From Nothopassalora personata (lineage: Eukaryota; Ascomycota; Dothideomycetes; Mycosphaerellales; Mycosphaerellaceae), in contig CM066288.1 of the NCBI GenBank assembly GCA_033816765.1, forward strand, positions 2,728,001 to 2,792,000: a stretch of 64,000 bases of DNA. Reading direction: 5' to 3'. The notes below the pieces were generated by a model. The model made no database searches. It was not told where the DNA came from and was given only the letters and a program-made list of their open reading frames with translations. Shown here in pieces: positions 1 through 10,453 of this stretch. The translations under genes and the position numbers were made by a program. Within the stretch, counting starts at the first letter, position 1, and every line of letters starts with the position of its first letter.

Positions 1-2483
1 CTACTAGTGAACGCTACTACTACGTAGGCTAAATGTTAATAACGCAATCGCATTCCCTAAATGTAAGTACTCCTCTTCTCTAGTCGATTACTAGGTTATG
101 CTTTCTTAACTAAGGCATACCTAATACTATGTTATAACTAGCTATATTAGTAACATCTAAGGTAATATTCTCGTAGTGCTATTAGATAGCTAGTGGCAAT
201 AGTATCGTCTCCTATTCTACGCTAGGTAACGATAATCCGTTTACCGCGATTAACTCGTAACCCTATTTCTTCTTTAGGGTAGCGAACCCGTTTCTTCTTA
301 CGAAAGACTCGGAGATAAAATTCCCCGCTACTCCTAAGTCGATTATAACACTAGTCTTATGTCCGTTGACGATTGCTTATGTCTAGAAAACTGTGTTTAA
401 TGTCGATACGTAAGCCTAAGTATTGCATAACTCCCTTTAGTCACTTATTCCTAGGGAGCTAATCCTTTTCCCGAATAGTATATAGTTTGCTATACTTCGT
501 ACCTAGAGGCTTCGGCTAGAACCTATAGCCCGTTGCCCTATGTCTACACTTGTAGTCTATTACGTTCCTAGATCTTCTACGTTTCTAAGTAGAGTACGCG
601 TACGTATTGCACTATGTTACGTAATTTATTCGATATAAATGTTCCTAACGGTATAAGATATCCGGTTCCTATTATTCGGCTTCCTATCGGTAGTCGTTCT
701 ATAACGGCGGTTACTAGATTCTCGGTTGTTTCTATAAGTAGGTATCCCTAGGCTATACCTCGTAGGGTGTCTAGTGTCTTGTTAAACTTAATGGAGTATA
801 GCCTCCTTCGTCCGCCTATCTTAGGTAGGAATTCCTCGTACCTTCTTTATAGGTAGATAATTATGTCGTATAGTTTCTTAGGTGCATCTACCGTAAAGGT
901 AAGTTGTTTGTTATTGTCGTCGGTGTCGCTCTCTTCTCCTTTAGAGGAATCTTCTTCGCTTAATTCTTCCGGATCCTATTCTTCCTTAATAGTATTTAGC
1001 CCGGTAGTTTCTTAACTTTCTTCCTATAGTTCTAGTAACTATAATCCGTTCTATCCTAGGTCCTAATTTTCTTTATCGCTTCTATCTTCGTTAAAGTAGG
1101 ATTCGTCGATATCTACTTCTCGGAGCGTAGCGTTTTACCTATACGTCGCTCCTAGGGTTCCTCGTAGTTACTAAGGCTAATACCCTACGCCTAACTTCGC
1201 GGCGTAGTAAACTTAACACGAGTCTTAGTAATAGAATCGCTAATAAAGGCTTCTATAACTATTTCGAGACTCGGATTCAATCTCGTAGTCGACTCTTCGT
1301 GTTATTATATTAAACTATCGTAGTTAGTTCTTCGCGTTAAATGGAATAACTACTATTTGCTACCTATAGTATCCTCCTCGTCCTTCTAAGGGGTCTAGGA
1401 GAGGCGTCGTGCTTCCGTTACTAGCTCTCTCCCCTACTCTCCGAGTATAGTTGGTATCTCCTCGAGATCTAACGCTACTCTTAGATTTACTAGTTCGGGG
1501 TTGCATTATATTAAATTGCTCGCGGCGTACTATATTCTTACCGCGGCAATCTCGTGCTATATAATCTTCCTTACTATAGGCATAGTATATAAGTTTTCCT
1601 TTTCCTTTAAAGGGCTTTCCGTAGCCCCTACTCTTATCAATCCTCCGTCCTCGTTAGGTAACGTCTAGTTCTATTAGCTATAGTCTATAGTAGGGCTAGC
1701 TTTATCGTAAGGATTCTCCCTTCGTAACGTATCCTCCTAAGGGTCTACGATCCGGAGTGTATCCTACTATACCTCCTACTTTAGAGTCGTATTTCTTCTC
1801 CTAGTGTCGTTCCTAGAGCTAGTTATCGATGTTAATCGACGCCTTCATTAGCTCTTCGAGGTTAGTAATCCGTCCCCCGTGTCTTATTAACTCGTCCTTA
1901 ACGGAGTCCTTAAGTCTACGTCGGAACATAGTCATTAACGCCGTCTAGTCCTATCCGGTAATTTGTCCGTATTCTTCGAATTTAGCGGCATACTCTAAAG
2001 TAGACGTCTTCTACTTTAGGTGTTGAATGATTCGTATAGCCTATTAGACTTCGTTCGAGGTTCTAAAGATTAACTTTATCTTTTCTTTAAAAAGGGTATA
2101 GCTCCTAAACATTCCGGTAGGGTCTTATCGTCCTATACCTTCGAGGTATTCCTTAAGGTAAGGTTTAATCTAGTTCTACGTACTTCCGTAAAGGTACGTA
2201 ATAGCGAAGATAGTTCTTTTATTAGCATCGACTAGGTTAAACATAAGATATATATCTATCTAATTAATCTAGTCGTCGAACTTAGCCCTATCTCTATAGA
2301 AGAGGTCTAGCTTAGTAGCCTTAACGTCGTTCTTCCTTAGAGTAGGCTCGTTATTATTATTAGACTTATCGTCCTTCGTAGTAGTCTATTATAGTAGCGT
2401 ATAGCGGATGCTTCCTACTTCGCTAGGGGCGGGTATTCCCCTACTAGCTACTTAAGTAGCGCTTATCCTAAGGGCGTTTAAAG
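1..2483 (-). pseudogene. RIP-degraded gypsy relic (gag and 5' pol), related to element 2
   Basis: This stretch aligns base for base with about 20940-23407 of the intact element 2, in the same minus orientation. Almost all differences are C-to-T or G-to-A, mainly at CpA/TpG: for example a CTGGAAA in the intact copy reads CTAGAAA here. That is the RIP signature. Both reading frames are broken by TAG and TAA codons. The relic enters from beyond the left edge of the window in the 5' part of pol and runs through gag to its own 5' LTR at 2484. It cannot code for protein. It is an older, sexually exposed copy of a family that also has a clean member in the window. Confidence 0.93.
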
Positions 2484-2845
2484 TGTTATTATCTCGTTCT
2501 AGGGCTAGTCTTAAAGGAGAGATAAGTTAAGTTACGTAGCGGTATTCTTTAGAGAGGCTAAAGTAAGCTAAGCGAAGATAAATAATAGGAATAAGAGTTA
2601 TATTCCAATTAGTAAGATAGTAACATAAGTTGAACGCATTAGAACTATAAGGGTTTCTAGCGTTCCTAAATATAAAAGAGATTCGTAGATCTCGGTAATT
2701 AGTCTAATTATTCTAAGCATGAGCAGTCTAATTAGTCCAAGTATAAGCAGTCTAATCGCTCTAAGTCTAAGCGCTTAGGTAGGATAAGTTACGTGTTCGT
2801 CTTTGTCGTTATAATTCTAGGGTCCCTAGGAATTATTCCGTAACA
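2484..2845 (-). repeat. RIP-degraded 5' LTR of the left relic, with a divergent U3
   Basis: It starts TGTTATT and ends CGTAACA like the element 2 LTR. The first ~180 bp (R/U5 side on the minus strand) match element 2 with RIP-type changes. From about 2668 the sequence is unrelated to element 2 until the terminal bases, so the U3 half belongs to another subfamily. Length is about 362 bp against 409 bp in element 2. Confidence 0.8.
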
Positions 2846-3327
2846 TTAAGGCGTTAAAGAAGGCGGAGTCGTAGATCGCTTACGGGTTAGAAGTAATATA
2901 AGTTAAGCAAAAGGATATAAGTTAAGTAAAAGAAAAGAGGAAGTAAAAGAAGAAAGAAGCGCGAAGATATACCTCGACCTTATAATAGCGGGAAGTATAC
3001 TATTATCGATAGGAAAGCGCGAGTAATATAGAGCCTTCTTTCGGGAGTCCTACGCTCTAGTTAGGCACCGTTAAGTAAAGGCGTCTCTCTTATAATAGCA
3101 TAGAGATATATTATAAGAGCGCGCGCGCTCTTATTAGCTAAACGGTGCTAAATCGATATAAAGCGTACGACTAGACCCTAGATTTCGCGCTAAACTTTAT
3201 ATACGTATATAAAGTAATAATACGATCCGCGCTATTATAGACTTAGCGCGCGTTCTTATTAGCTAAACGGTGCTAAATCGTATTAAAGGATAATAAATCC
3301 TTATAATATTATTTATTAAGGAGTAAG
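2846..3327. repeat. RIP-degraded repeat flank with two TTAGCTAA motifs
   Basis: No gene is visible. The stretch is TpA-rich and CpA/TpG-poor. Two copies of the motif TTATTAGCTAAACGGTGCTA occur at about 3131 and 3257, 125 bp apart. The last five bases (3323-3327, GTAAG) are the left target duplication of element 1, so this sequence was once contiguous with 10642 onward. Confidence 0.7.
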
Positions 3328-3510
3328 TGTAAGGGCGCGCGTACCAAAGGGTCCGAATGAGATAGTTGTTGTTCTACGAAGCTATGAAAGAGGAGCGCGA
3401 GGCGCGGCGGGTACTTAAGCTAACGCCAAGCCGCTAGTCCCGATGCAGAAGGTCCGAGGTTCACCCGGGACGACGCATCGTCAGTGAAGGGTCGCGGGCT
3501 GCCCGTGACA
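3328..3510 (-). repeat. Element 1 3' LTR (183 bp)
   Basis: Identical by eye to 10454-10636. It is preceded by the target duplication GTAAG (3323-3327). The pol frame runs into this LTR and stops at 3420. Confidence 0.96.
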
Positions 3511-6500
3511 GTACCCCCCCTCTCAAAAGTCGCCTCAGTCCTCTGAGCGTGTCGCTCCTTCATTCGTTTATTCACTTGCTCCGTCTTGTGTGGCCACTTG
3601 TCACCTTTGCCTGTCGAGCTCCATAACCGTGCAAACGTCCAGTCATCCTCCAGATCGTCGTCCATCTCCTTCACTGCAATCTCCGCGTCGCACATCTCTT
3701 TCGCTGCGGTGTCTGCTTTAGACTCGCATTGCTTGGCTAGCTGGCCCGACCTAGACCTAAGTCTGTCTTCGGCGGACACTCGCGTCTGATCCTTGTGACT
3801 AAGGTTGGGTATCATTGCAGGCTCTGCAGGTCTTACTAAAGCATCGGTACAACTGCCTGTGCTATCGCAGAGCTGAGGACGGCTGGCGCCGGTGACCTCA
3901 GTTGTGACGACGGGCTGTCTCGTAACCTGGTCAGTGCAGCGGTGCGTGGTGAACATGCGCTGACCCGATTCCATCAGAGGCAAGGCTCCGGCTGGCTCAA
4001 TCGTGACGGTGTCTTGCTTGACCCTGATCGTGTTGAGTCCGAGCACCTCATTGTCTGGTGGGGACCAGTCGGATGGAGCTGCAAAGCCTGCAGGTGTGGA
4101 TAACTCCGGCCGGTTATGGTGAAAGTCTGCAAGAGCGGCGGCTGCTTTCACAAGCAAGTCCTCAGCTGGTTGCCAGGTTTCTCCATCTTCCATATCCTGA
4201 TATCCTGTCCAGCGCACCTTGTACCAAGTGTCCACGTTGCGCTTCTTTCCTTTCTTCACCTTGCCAGCCCTCTTGCGGGTGTACATGTCTAAGATCTTGT
4301 CCACCTCGTATTCGAGTGTTGGTGCGGTAACGTCTGCTGCAGGTTCGGCTTCTCTCGTGTCTGGTTCAATCGTGATGGCTGGGGGTGGCGCCAGCCGTTG
4401 TCCCTCGAGCGGTAGGAGATCGGGGCTGTCAGCGCGCTGAAGTAGTGACGTGTGAAAGCAATTGTCTAGTCCTGCAAGGGCATCAGACAGGTTCAGCTTA
4501 TATGATAGCTTCGCCGGCATAACCTCCGTGATCTGGTATGGGCCGGCGTACTTGCGGTCGAGCTTCTTCGACGGTCGTGTCGTGCGGATGTTCTTCGTGC
4601 TCAGATACACCCAGTCGCCAACCTTGTAGTCTGGCGAGATGCTGCGGTGCCTGTTTGCTGCTTCCGCTTGAAGTGCTTGTGACATTCGCATGTTCTCTTG
4701 AAGGTTGCGATGCAGCTCACAGATCCGTCGGGCGAACGCCTCAGCTGATTTGCTGTCGAGTCGCTGGATAGTCGTGAGGTTACGGTCTTTACCGGCTTGC
4801 AGATCAATGCGCTCGGTGAACTCGGGGTTGTAGCCTAGGTTGGCGTAGAATGGTGACACACCCGTAGTCTCTGACACGTGGTTGTTCATTGCAAATTGGG
4901 CCAGGGGGAGCCATTCTGCCCAGTCACTCTGCGACTCATTGATGAAGGCTCGTAGGTACTGCTCCATTGCCTGGTTAGTACGTTCTGACTGCCCATCGGT
5001 CTGGGGGTGATAGGAAGAACTCAGCTTCCTCTCTGTGCGGAGCATCTTGCACAGGCGTTTCCAGAAGGTGGCTATGAACTGCTTGCCGCGATCTGAAGTG
5101 ATAGTGTCAGGGAAGCCGTGTCGGCAAAAGACGTGCTTGAGGAACAACCTTGCAGCGTTCTGCGCTGTCATAGCGCCAATAGGTATCAGTTCCACTTCCT
5201 TCGTGAGCCTGTCTGTGACAGTCATGATGTTAGTGTAGGTCATGCCGTCGAGTTCGCTCGGTGGCAGGTCGACTACGAAGTCTACTGCGATGTGTTGCCA
5301 TGGTCTTTCTGGTACCGAAAGTGGGTGCAGCAAACCCGGTGGCTGGGTGTGCAGAGATTTCGTCGTGCGACAAGGCCGGCAATTGCCGGTGTACCTGCGC
5401 ACTGACCGTGCCAAGCCAGGCCAGTAGAATTCACGTGCCACGAGCTCGTAGGTGCGTGCTCTGCCTGGGTGTCCTGCGGCTGGCGGGTCATGGTTCATTC
5501 GGATAATGCGAGTGCGCAGTGTTCGATCATCCGGCACCCACAGGCTCCATCCACCATACTGATTGCGTACGTACAGTAGATCACCTTCTACTTTGCAGTG
5601 CACTGGGTGCACCTTAGCCTTCTGAAGCAGTGTAGGGATGGCATCCCCCTTCTGCAGTGTCTTGATTGCTGCATTCAACTCTGTATCCACGGCATAGGCT
5701 GTTGTCATGCGGTATTCGAGTTCGGCTTCTCGTATTGCGTCCTGGACCGACTCCGCCTGCGGCTCGGCAGCAGTGGCTGCTGTTCGTGTGAACTCTGTGG
5801 CTTCTAGGTTCAGTGGTGTAGTCTCCTCAGCTACGTCCTCTATAGTTGCGCGCATCGAGTCGATCTTAAGGAATCGCTCAGGCGGCAGCAACGTCTGGTG
5901 CTGATGCTGATTACGCGGATCGTCCACCCCCTGCGGAAGGTCCTGGCTGCGTCTCGTGAGGCTGTCAGGTTTCGTTCCCTGGACACCTGGTCGATATATG
6001 ATTCGAAAGTTGAACTGTGACAGGAATTCAGCCCAGCGCGCTTGGCGCCTGTTTAGCTGCTTCGTGGTCATGAAGTACTCGAGGTTCTTGTGATCAGTGA
6101 ACACCTTGACTGGTTCAATAGTGTCATCGTCACCCTCACAGGCCAGCTCTGGCCGCCATTCCTCAAAAGCCTTAATGATTGCCAAAAGCTCCTTGTCATA
6201 GATTTCGTAATTGCACTCTTGCGGGCTTAGCTTCTTCGAGTAGAACGCGACAGGATGCAGTACTCCGTTCTCATCGTATTGCGACAACACGCCTGCGTTG
6301 ACGAAGTCGGAGGAGTCCGTTTCGACAACCGTCTGTCGCCCTGGCACGTAGTGCGCAAGCATCCCAGCTTTGCTAAATGCCGCCTTTAGTGCATCAAATG
6401 CCCGCTGACACTCTGGTGTCCAGTTGACCTTGCGGTTCTTGTGGTTACTTGGCCCATTTGATTTGGTCAGATCTGTCAGCGGTGCCGCCAACCTCGAGAA

Positions 6501-8255
6501 TGCCTCGATGAATCTCCTATAAAAGTTGGCGAATCCCAAGAAAGCTTGTACGTCCTTCAGGTTGGAAGGCGCTTCCCAGGTCTGAATGCACTCGAGCTTC
6601 TCTAGGTCCATCTCAATGCCCTCAGGCGTGATGATTAGGCCAAGGTACTTCACCCGCTGCTGGTGGAATTCACACTTGTCAATGTCCACTGTAAGCCCAG
6701 CGTCGCGCAGCTTCGTGAGCACCTTCTTCACGTGCTCGATGTGCTCTTCGAGCGTATCGCTAAAGATTAGCACATCGTCGAGGTAGGCTGACACAAAGTC
6801 GTCTAGATGTTCTTGCAGCACCTTGTTGATGTAAGACTGAAAAGATGCGGGACCATTGCAAAGGCCAAATGGCAGCACGAGGCATTCGTACACGCCATAC
6901 CGTGTAGCGAATGCTGTAAGCCATTCGTGCCCTTCTGCAATGCGAAGCTTGTTGAAGGCTGCGACGATATCCAGCTTCGTGAAGTACTTCTTGCCGTGCA
7001 TGCGGTTTAGCGTCTCCTGAATCAACGGTATCGGGTATCTGTTCTTGATAGTGATTGCATTCAACCCGCGGTAGTCGATGCACACTCGCAGTCCTCCGCC
7101 TGGCTTGCGCACCACAAGCACAGGTGCTGGGGATTGACTTGTCTTCTGCCCTGCTGGTCTGATCTTGCCAGGTCCTTCTTGCTCAGTGATCCATTTCTTG
7201 ACGGCCTCGTTTTCTTGCGGAGCGAGACCATAGGGTTTGCGATATGGCGGCTCCTGCGGGCCATCTGGCTTGATGTGAATCTCATGGTCGATGCCGGGTC
7301 TGTGCGGTGGCAGCACATCATGGTCCTTTGCCGAGAAGGTGTCTGCCAGATGATGATATTCTGGTGGCAGCTTTTCCTTCGGGTTATGGTTGAACTCCTT
7401 GTTCAGAAACTGATCCAGGTCATCAGCTGCCATTGCGCTCAGCTTTAGGTTGCCATTCTCGTCACACTCCTCACCCGTGGGCAGGACGTAGAAGCACTTG
7501 GCCCCAGGCCGGTGCGCGTACATCTCCCAGGCTCGTTGCGTGACTTCAATGCACTCAACCTCTCCGTCATCATCCAGGTCCATGGATGACACGTTCAATT
7601 CTGCCCCTCCTGCTGTGAATCCCCCTGACTCACTAGTGAAGGGCTCCGGTCCGTATTTCGTTGTGTCCTTGCGAGCACGGTGTTGGTGGTTCAGTGACTG
7701 TACGGTTGTCGACGTCTTGTTATGAAGACAGTGACCAAAGCAGTAGTCCGATCTGAAAGCCACTTCGCCGGTCTCCCAGAAGATGTCGGGGTTGTGAGCA
7801 CTCAACCATGGCAGGCCAAGGACGACGTCGTATTCAAGGTCGGTGACGTAACATAGCATCTGCTCGCGGTGACCCTTGATGTCGACATCAACCAGGGCTG
7901 CATGGGTGATACGTCGGCCGCTAGACTTGCCATTGCCCAGGGTCAGGTTCTTGCTTTTTACCAGAGGGGATAAGGGTATTATATGTTTGCGTGTGAACTT
8001 CCAATCCAGAAAGAGAGAGGTGGAAGCAGAGTCTACAAGGCCTCTTGCCTTTTCATGTTGTATCCTTACTGGCAGGACTATGTGAGGGTGTACATCTGGC
8101 TGCTGCGGCTCTAGCGCGCAGGCTGATATCTTCAGTTCCCCCTCCTCATAGTCCATCTCTTGCACTCTGTGTCTCTCAATCTCATGCTCTTTCTGTCCTT
8201 GGATGTTCGGTTGACCACTGTCTGCCACGCTTAGGCAGCGGTCTCGCCATTTCCC
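3420..8255 (-). CDS. pol: Element 1 Pol polyprotein (PR-RT-RH-IN-chromodomain)
   Basis: The open frame begins right after a TGA at 8256-8258, overlaps the end of gag and has no ATG near its start; the first near-cognate codon is a GTG at 8228. Expression by -1 frameshifting from gag is therefore likely. Counting from 8228 the product is about 1600 residues. Domains in order: retropepsin with active site VDSAS (Ala where Gly is usual) near residue 67; reverse transcriptase with YLDDVLIF near 490; RNase H with ETDSSD near 650; integrase with an HHCC zinc-binding part and the DDE core (TSDRGKQF, then SYHPQTDGQSER); a GPY-type module (KYAGPYQI); and a chromodomain with WYKVRWTGY near 1390. The chromodomain marks a chromovirus. 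The last 30 or so codons lie inside the 3' LTR, which is unusual. Confidence 0.93.
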   Translation of the reverse strand, partial: GKWRDRCLSVADSGQPNIQGQKEHEIERHRVQEMDYEEGELKISACALEPQQPDVHPHIVLPVRIQHEKARGLVDSASTSLFLDWKFTRKHIIPLSPLVKSKNLTLGNGKSSGRRITHAALVDVDIKGHREQMLCYVTDLEYDVVLGLPWLSAHNPDIFWETGEVAFRSDYCFGHCLHNKTSTTVQSLNHQHRARKDTTKYGPEPFTSESGGFTAGGAELNVSSMDLDDDGEVECIEVTQRAWEMYAHRPGAKCFYVLPTGEECDENGNLKLSAMAADDLDQFLNKEFNHNPKEKLPPEYHHLADTFSAKDHDVLPPHRPGIDHEIHIKPDGPQEPPYRKPYGLAPQENEAVKKWITEQEGPGKIRPAGQKTSQSPAPVLVVRKPGGGLRVCIDYRGLNAITIKNRYPIPLIQETLNRMHGKKYFTKLDIVAAFNKLRIAEGHEWLTAFATRYGVYECLVLPFGLCNGPASFQSYINKVLQEHLDDFVSAYLDDVLIFSDTLEEHIEHVKKVLTKLRDAGLTVDIDKCEFHQQRVKYLGLIITPEGIEMDLEKLECIQTWEAPSNLKDVQAFLGFANFYRRFIEAFSRLAAPLTDLTKSNGPSNHKNRKVNWTPECQRAFDALKAAFSKAGMLAHYVPGRQTVVETDSSDFVNAGVLSQYDENGVLHPVAFYSKKLSPQECNYEIYDKELLAIIKAFEEWRPELACEGDDDTIEPVKVFTDHKNLEYFMTTKQLNRRQARWAEFLSQFNFRIIYRPGVQGTKPDSLTRRSQDLPQGVDDPRNQHQHQTLLPPERFLKIDSMRATIEDVAEETTPLNLEATEFTRTAATAAEPQAESVQDAIREAELEYRMTTAYAVDTELNAAIKTLQKGDAIPTLLQKAKVHPVHCKVEGDLLYVRNQYGGWSLWVPDDRTLRTRIIRMNHDPPAAGHPGRARTYELVAREFYWPGLARSVRRYTGNCRPCRTTKSLHTQPPGLLHPLSVPERPWQHIAVDFVVDLPPSELDGMTYTNIMTVTDRLTKEVELIPIGAMTAQNAARLFLKHVFCRHGFPDTITSDRGKQFIATFWKRLCKMLRTERKLSSSYHPQTDGQSERTNQAMEQYLRAFINESQSDWAEWLPLAQFAMNNHVSETTGVSPFYANLGYNPEFTERIDLQAGKDRNLTTIQRLDSKSAEAFARRICELHRNLQENMRMSQALQAEAANRHRSISPDYKVGDWVYLSTKNIRTTRPSKKLDRKYAGPYQITEVMPAKLSYKLNLSDALAGLDNCFHTSLLQRADSPDLLPLEGQRLAPPPAITIEPDTREAEPAADVTAPTLEYEVDKILDMYTRKRAGKVKKGKKRNVDTWYKVRWTGYQDMEDGETWQPAEDLLVKAAAALADFHHNRPELSTPAGFAAPSDWSPPDNEVLGLNTIRVKQDTVTIEPAGALPLMESGQRMFTTHRCTDQVTRQPVVTTEVTGASRPQLCDSTGSCTDALVRPAEPAMIPNLSHKDQTRVSAEDRLRSRSGQLAKQCESKADTAAKEMCDAEIAVKEMDDDLEDDWTFARLWSSTGKGDKWPHKTEQVNKRMKERHAQRTEATFERGGTVTGSPRPFTDDASSRVNLGPSASGLAAWR
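3514..3527 (-). other. Polypurine tract of element 1
   Basis: The minus strand reads TTTGAGAGGGGGGG three bases before the 3' LTR start. This is the expected position and composition of the plus-strand primer of an LTR retrotransposon. It is also inside the 3' part of the pol frame. Confidence 0.75.
8213..8255 (-). promoter_or_regulatory. Candidate -1 ribosomal frameshift signal, element 1 gag-pol
   Basis: On the minus strand the gag frame reads G GGA AAT at 8249-8255, a heptamer of the X XXY YYZ type. After a 5-nt spacer, GACC and CTGCC pair with GGCAG and GGTC, giving a 5-bp stem with a 7-nt loop extended by a 4-bp stem across an internal loop. The gag stop codon lies in the loop. The pol frame is open from exactly this heptamer onward and is -1 relative to gag. 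Function is inferred. Confidence 0.65.
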
Positions 8256-10309
8256 TCAGCGCCGAGGGAGCTGAGGTTCGGGTCCTTGCGTGGACGCGGT
8301 GGGCGGTAATCGCCGTCGTAGCCGTACATGGGGCACTCGGTGTTGCTTGACACGTGCAGTCCAGTGCGGCAGCGGAAGCACTTGCCCTGTTTCTTCAGTT
8401 CCTCACGGCCCTCACGGTTGAGCGGTGTAAGGTTCTGAAGGTAGGCTGGCAAGTCTTCCTTCTTCTTGGTGCCGGCGTACTGTGGTGGACGCTGCACGAC
8501 AGCGCCAGCAGCCCCAGCAGCGGCGGCAGCAGCAGTGTCGCCCTGGGTCTGGTTGCCGGGGTTCTGGTTGCCTCCATTGCCACGTGGACGGCTCTCTTGA
8601 GGGTACAGCTGCTCAGTCTCGTAGAAGCTCTCGTCCAATGCGGTGCACTCCTCGATGACGTCCAGCATGCTGTGTAGGCGGCGATCCACTTCACGGTCGC
8701 CGAAGGTCTTGACATAGTACTTGCGATTTAGACGGGTTCGAAACAACATAAGCTCCGTCTCATCGCTCCAGTCCATCCACGCTCGCAGCTTCGAGTAGCG
8801 GGCGTGGAATGCGACAAACGTCTCCTTCTGTTGCTGCTTGCAGCTCGTAATGTCCACTGCAGCCTTGGTGGCCTCATTACGAGCGCCATACTGTCGAGTC
8901 ATCCAGTCCAACAGTTCTTCGCCAGTCTTGAACTCGTTGTAGGCCAGATGTCCGGGGATGGGAATGCGCGGCTTAATGGTCTTCTGAACTTCTCCATCAG
9001 TCCAGCCATACAAGAAGCGCAGGCCATCCTGCTCGGTGCGAAAGGTCGCCACTGTCAGTTTTAGTAGGATACTGGTGTACCAACTGTCGTAGGTGGGCTC
9101 TTCGTCGTTCTTGAACTTGCGTGGGTCTGGCACGCCCTTGCCGATCTTCATATTGCGATCCAGCAAGTCGTCGATGTTGAGGAGGCGCTCTGGCAGGTCG
9201 ACCAGTGGTGTCTGTGTGCGGTTGCTGCGGCCTCTAGCAGTGCGGTGTGATTCTTGACGCTCGTTGCGACGCGGCAGTGGTCGGTTGTTGCGTCCTTGGT
9301 CATTGTCCTTGTCACCCGAGTCGTCGTCGTCATCGCCATCGTCCCCACCTCCACCGCCGCCGCCCACTGCCTCACGATACTGACGCTGGAGAGCTTCAAG
9401 GGAAGTCTCACGTAGGACAGGGCGTGATTGGGAGCGGTGTGAGCGTGGTCGCGAATGGGTGCGGCCTCGAGAGCGTGAGCAGCGGGCATTGTTGTTGTCC
9501 TCTGCTGCCTGCAGGCGAGTCTTCAACTGGGTGATCTCGTCTTGTAGTGTCTTGTTCTTGTTCTCGGCTGTTCGAGCCCTCTTCTTCTCTTGATTCGTGA
9601 TGTCGGCGAACTTCTTGCATAGGTCGTTCGCAGCATCATACTTCTTCCGAAGCTCCTGCGCCTTAGTAGAGTCGGCGTTCTTGTCCTTGAGGTCTCGGGC
9701 CATCTTGCTCAAAGCGGCCTTCTCGGTCTGCAGCATTCCATGAATGCGGTCGTATTCGGCGTACAGGGTGCGGTACTGGCTATTCTGATGTGCGTTCGCG
9801 CGCTCGAGTACACTGAGCTGCTTACCCTTCATCACTGCTGTGTTGAATCCACGTAGGATGAAGTCATAGAGGGTCTTCGGGTGGTCCTTGACCAACTCGA
9901 CGAGGTCGTCTAGCTCGACATCTGTGAAGTCGGCAGCGGCGATGTGTTCGGGTACGTCGAGCGATGTGAAGACCGTATGTTCTTGGCCCTCCTCTTGGAG
10001 GACTTTCGGTTCGAAGAGATCTGTGAAGTCAACCTTTCCCTTTGCCTCGCTGTCCGATGCCTCTTCGTAAGCCTCGTCCAACTCTTGCTGAAGCGCGGCA
10101 CCGGTGTCTACTGTGACTCGCCGGGTGTCGTCTCCTTGAGTCTGACTCTGAGGGAAAGAGGAAAGATCGGGGAAAAGAGAGGTGCGTGTACGCTTGCCTA
10201 GTGGCTTTGCCGGTGGCGGCATGCCGTTCTGTGCCTGTGTGTCCTGGGACATGTTGTCGGTGTCAACGCGACCTGTCGAGGTCTTTGCTGCGTTAGTTTC
10301 TCTAGGCAT
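8231..10309 (-). CDS. gag: Element 1 Gag
   Basis: This is a 692-residue structural protein. The N-terminal third is acidic and then helical, with a coiled-coil-like stretch rich in Lys, Glu and Gln around residues 170-270. An Arg/Ser-rich basic segment and a Gly/Asp run follow. The central capsid-like region spans about 370-560. A zinc knuckle near residue 650 has the spacing C-x2-C-x4-H-x6-C rather than the canonical x4. The start is the first ATG downstream of the 5' LTR and primer site. The stop (TAA, 8231-8233) overlaps the open pol frame. Gag forms the particle that packages element RNA. Confidence 0.9.
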   Translation of the reverse strand: MPRETNAAKTSTGRVDTDNMSQDTQAQNGMPPPAKPLGKRTRTSLFPDLSSFPQSQTQGDDTRRVTVDTGAALQQELDEAYEEASDSEAKGKVDFTDLFEPKVLQEEGQEHTVFTSLDVPEHIAAADFTDVELDDLVELVKDHPKTLYDFILRGFNTAVMKGKQLSVLERANAHQNSQYRTLYAEYDRIHGMLQTEKAALSKMARDLKDKNADSTKAQELRKKYDAANDLCKKFADITNQEKKRARTAENKNKTLQDEITQLKTRLQAAEDNNNARCSRSRGRTHSRPRSHRSQSRPVLRETSLEALQRQYREAVGGGGGGGDDGDDDDDSGDKDNDQGRNNRPLPRRNERQESHRTARGRSNRTQTPLVDLPERLLNIDDLLDRNMKIGKGVPDPRKFKNDEEPTYDSWYTSILLKLTVATFRTEQDGLRFLYGWTDGEVQKTIKPRIPIPGHLAYNEFKTGEELLDWMTRQYGARNEATKAAVDITSCKQQQKETFVAFHARYSKLRAWMDWSDETELMLFRTRLNRKYYVKTFGDREVDRRLHSMLDVIEECTALDESFYETEQLYPQESRPRGNGGNQNPGNQTQGDTAAAAAAGAAGAVVQRPPQYAGTKKKEDLPAYLQNLTPLNREGREELKKQGKCFRCRTGLHVSSNTECPMYGYDGDYRPPRPRKDPNLSSLGAEGNGETAA

Positions 10310-10442
10310 CTGCGCCTTTGCGCCTTGCCGTGTTCTGTGTCGAGTGCGACTCGGCGCGACTCTGCTATTGCGCCGTGCGCGTTCTGTTGTCTGTTCTGAG
10401 TGTTACGCGTCCCTTACCTAGATCCGTGATCTGGGTAGGGTG

Positions 10443-10453
10443 GTAGAACAAAC
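10443..10453 (-). other. Element 1 primer-binding site (self-priming type)
   Basis: Two bases inside the 5' LTR the minus strand reads TTGTTCTAC (10443-10451). The same nine bases lie on the plus strand of the LTR at 10495-10503, so minus-strand element RNA contains the exact complement. No tRNA-type TGG start is present. This matches the Tf1 arrangement, in which the 5' end of the RNA folds back as primer. It predicts an RNA start near 10503. Confidence 0.65.

Noticed and set aside
3420..8228. GTG at 8228 as the true start of element 1 Pol
   Set aside because: The codon is GTG, the frame is open upstream to a slippery heptamer, and eukaryotic GTG starts are rare; frameshifting is preferred.
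8045..10421. Plus-strand ORFs across element 1 gag
   Set aside because: They are shadows of the gag frame with no independent features, unlike the antisense ORF of element 2, which lies outside pol and gag.
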